Positions 25,854-27,374 of a stretch of 27,374 nt of DNA are shown one piece after another. Source of the stretch: CAIZGX01 sp964430305. GTDB taxonomy: Bacteria > Bacteroidota > Bacteroidia > Flavobacteriales_D > Sanyastnellaceae. The stretch spans positions 1 to 27,374 of the forward strand of contig CAYSEX010000031.1 of the NCBI GenBank assembly GCA_964430305.1, in the 5' to 3' direction. The first letter of the stretch is position 1, and each line of letters opens with the position of its first letter. Made by a program: the position numbers and the translations under genes. The notes under the pieces were generated by a model. The model worked only from the letters and a program-made list of their open reading frames with translations, was not told where the DNA came from and did not search any database.

Positions 25854-25880
25854 AAAGAGGGGTTAACGAACCCCTCTTTT
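25854..25880 (+). terminator. Strong Rho-independent terminator after the mosaic surface protein gene
   Basis: AAAGAGGGGTT (25854-25864) pairs perfectly with AACCCCTCTTT (25869-25879) around the loop AACG, and a T tract follows. The stem starts 20 bases after the stop. The A-rich left flank would let it act on the opposite strand too. Confidence 0.93.
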
Positions 25881-25969
25881 AATTTTCTATTAACAATGGC
25901 ATTGATTTAAAGCATTAATTTTTAACATAGCATAATAACAACCTAAAGTACTTCATGGGTGTGCAAATG

Positions 25970-25977
25970 TAGGTTTG
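25970..25977 (+). promoter_or_regulatory. Candidate -7 promoter element just before the tandem unknown genes
   Basis: TAGGTTTG matches TAnnTTTG exactly, after the strong terminator and before the first gene of a new unit. It ends only five bases before ATG 25983, so a transcript starting at the usual distance would have almost no leader. No convincing -33 element is seen. Confidence 0.35.
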
Positions 25978-25982
25978 CAACC

Positions 25983-26819
25983 ATGAAATGGATTGTAATT
26001 TTATCCTGCTTTTTATCCTTGTCTTCGAATGCTCAAGATGCATTGCAAGGAGTTTATATTGAAGAGTGGTACCGTGTAAAAAAGAAGGATTTAAGTGCTC
26101 AAGAATTATCAGGTCCAATTGATGCAGATGCTGTAACGTATCGCATTTACCTCGACTTAGCCCCGGGGTGCCGTTTTCAAGCTGCATATGGTTCGCCAGC
26201 ACATGCTTTCTCAATAAAATCCAATGCAAATTTTTTCAATCATGCTGAAGTTGGAAATTTCAATGTAAATATCATTCCAGAGCGCATGTTGAAACGAAAT
26301 TTAGTTGCATTAGACTCGTGGTTATCTGCAGGTGCAGTAAGTGAAAATTTAGTTGGGATGCCATTGGAGACTGACATAGCAGGTGTTGATGAAATTTATG
26401 ATTTTGAAAAAGGGTTTTACAATTCATCGAAAAAATCTGAAAGGAACTCGATTCGCGAAGTAGATGGTGCACATCGAGGTGCTTTCGTCTCTTTTCCAAC
26501 CTTCTATAATATGGACACAGCAACTTCTGTATTGGGCTCTGTTTCAAGAGGAAATATTTTTCAAGTCAACAATGGAGCTTGGGCGTGTTTGGGTAAGGGA
26601 AGTGTAGGTGTTGACTCCCTTGGAGTCAATATGGTTTTAATTGGGCAGTTTACAACCTCCGGTGGTCTAGAATACAAAATGAACGTTATGATTCGAAACA
26701 ACGATGGAAAGTCATTGAAATACGTTTGTGAGAATCCACAAGATGGTGAAATTCTTTTGCCCTGTCTGAAGGGTGAAATTTTGAACGAGAATAACAAAAA
26801 AAAGAAAAGTAAAAAATAA
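25983..26819 (+). CDS. Secreted protein of unknown function, first of a tandem paralogous pair
   Basis: The 278-residue product starts with a signal peptide (MKWIVILSCFLSLSSNAQ); the frame is open to 25959 but the signal peptide fixes ATG 25983. I do not recognise a named domain. It shares a motif series with the next gene: LQGVYIEEWY (21-30), TYRIYLDL (52-59), YGSPAHAF, FFN (84-86), a Gly-rich turn and LDSWLSAG (110-117). The C-terminus is very lysine-rich (NENNKKKKSKK) and has no type IX sorting domain, so outer-membrane crossing is not evident; periplasmic location is the cautious inference. It begins a unit after the strong terminator at 25854-25880, and its stop lies four bases before the next start. 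Confidence 0.8.
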   Translation: MKWIVILSCFLSLSSNAQDALQGVYIEEWYRVKKKDLSAQELSGPIDADAVTYRIYLDLAPGCRFQAAYGSPAHAFSIKSNANFFNHAEVGNFNVNIIPERMLKRNLVALDSWLSAGAVSENLVGMPLETDIAGVDEIYDFEKGFYNSSKKSERNSIREVDGAHRGAFVSFPTFYNMDTATSVLGSVSRGNIFQVNNGAWACLGKGSVGVDSLGVNMVLIGQFTTSGGLEYKMNVMIRNNDGKSLKYVCENPQDGEILLPCLKGEILNENNKKKKSKK

Positions 26820-26823
26820 GAGT

Positions 26824-27374
26824 ATGAAAAAAATCTATTTAGTGGCTTCAGTATTGGTTGGTATGCTTTCTCTAACGCATGTGAATGCTCAAGTTGGTCT
26901 GGAAGGAATTGTAGTGGAAAAATATTATATCTCTGACGCATCAGATTCTACAGATGCAGCAGACAATGGTGCGGTTTATCCATTGCATGTAGGTTCTACA
27001 ACTTACAGAGTATACGCCGATCTTCAAACTGGATATAGTTTAATACAGTTATTCGGTAGCGAACAGCACCCTTGGCAGATTGGTACCACTACATCTTTTT
27101 TTAATGATCCGAATTGGGGAGTTTCTGTCTATCAAGGAACAAGTGTAAACAATACAAAGAAAAATACCCAACTTATAGACTCGTATATTACCATTGGTGG
27201 TGTTGCAAATGGCCTTTGCGGTGTTTTAAAAACAGAAGATACCGATGGTACTATTGGAAACAATCAAGGAGTTTTAGCGAATGCTGATCCAGCTGCAGGA
27301 ACGCCAATTACAGGAGGAGCTGGAGTAGATGGTTTAATGCCTGGTGCACCTATATTACCCAACGTATTGGGAAT
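26824..27374 (+). CDS. Secreted protein of unknown function, second of the tandem pair (partial, runs off window)
   Basis: An open frame of 183 full codons starts at ATG 26824 and reaches the right edge without a stop. The signal peptide is MKKIYLVASVLVGMLSLTHVNAQ. The motif series of the preceding gene is repeated: LEGIVVEKYY (26-35), TYRVYADL (60-67), FGSEQHPW, TSFFN (90-94) and LIDSYITIGG (118-127), followed by GVLKTEDTDGTIGNNQG. I take the two as paralogues from an old tandem duplication, since base-level similarity is low. The part past residue 140 is rich in Gly, Ala and Pro and low in charge. The family seems Bacteroidota-typical, but no function is known to me; whether a T9SS tail follows cannot be seen. 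Confidence 0.8.
   Translation, partial: MKKIYLVASVLVGMLSLTHVNAQVGLEGIVVEKYYISDASDSTDAADNGAVYPLHVGSTTYRVYADLQTGYSLIQLFGSEQHPWQIGTTTSFFNDPNWGVSVYQGTSVNNTKKNTQLIDSYITIGGVANGLCGVLKTEDTDGTIGNNQGVLANADPAAGTPITGGAGVDGLMPGAPILPNVLG

Noticed and set aside
1..27374. Defence, toxin-antitoxin, transposon, tRNA or rRNA features
   Set aside because: I looked on both strands and found no matching proteins, terminal repeats, or RNA-gene-like sequence.

Overview
The window looks like a scaffold piece from a Bacteroidota bacterium, most likely in or near the Flavobacteriales. Base composition is AT-rich. The lineage markers are type A and type B C-terminal sorting domains for the type IX secretion system (T9SS), a PorE-like PD40 protein, a TonB-dependent receptor with a carboxypeptidase-regulatory-like N-terminus, candidate -7 elements of the TAnnTTTG kind, and almost no Shine-Dalgarno sites. 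I cannot name a genus. Three runs of exactly 100 N (14620-14719, 20058-20157, 21815-21914) are scaffold gaps, and all three lie inside genes.

Layout, left to right. A large partial gene on the minus strand (TPR, PD40 propeller, regulatory-like domain, long coiled coil) runs off the left edge. Diverging from it are a small DUF423 membrane protein and a 2-Cys peroxiredoxin, closed by a strong terminator. Next come a 1349-residue secreted BNR/sortilin-like propeller protein with a T9SS tail and, 12 bases later, a diacylglycerol/lipid-kinase-family gene. Facing these is a minus-strand three-gene unit: an RlpA-like lytic transglycosylase, a membrane-anchored protein of unknown function, and a TonB-dependent receptor. 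The last 24 bases of the receptor gene overlap the end of the kinase gene.

From 12163 a two-gene unit encodes a PKD protein with a type B sorting tail and a collagen-like protein that ends in a phage-tail-fibre-type S74 chaperone domain. A shared bidirectional terminator separates it from a convergent lipoprotein gene that also carries a short collagen-like stretch.

From 16437 a tight plus-strand operon holds polyphosphate kinase (ppk1), a Ppx/GppA-family exopolyphosphatase (4-base overlap) and a two-domain acyltransferase resembling OlsF, the ornithine-lipid synthase. This joins phosphate storage with manufacture of a phosphorus-free membrane lipid and is the most interesting functional association in the window. 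After it comes a 1567-residue mosaic surface protein (lamin-tail-like, Calx-beta-like, choice-of-anchor I, four MopE-like metal-binding repeats, PPC-like, T9SS tail) with a strong terminator. The right edge holds two adjacent paralogous secreted proteins of a family I cannot assign a function; the second is cut by the window end.

I see no tRNA, rRNA, CRISPR array, insertion sequence, prophage or recognisable defence system. Most of the coding capacity goes to exported and surface proteins.
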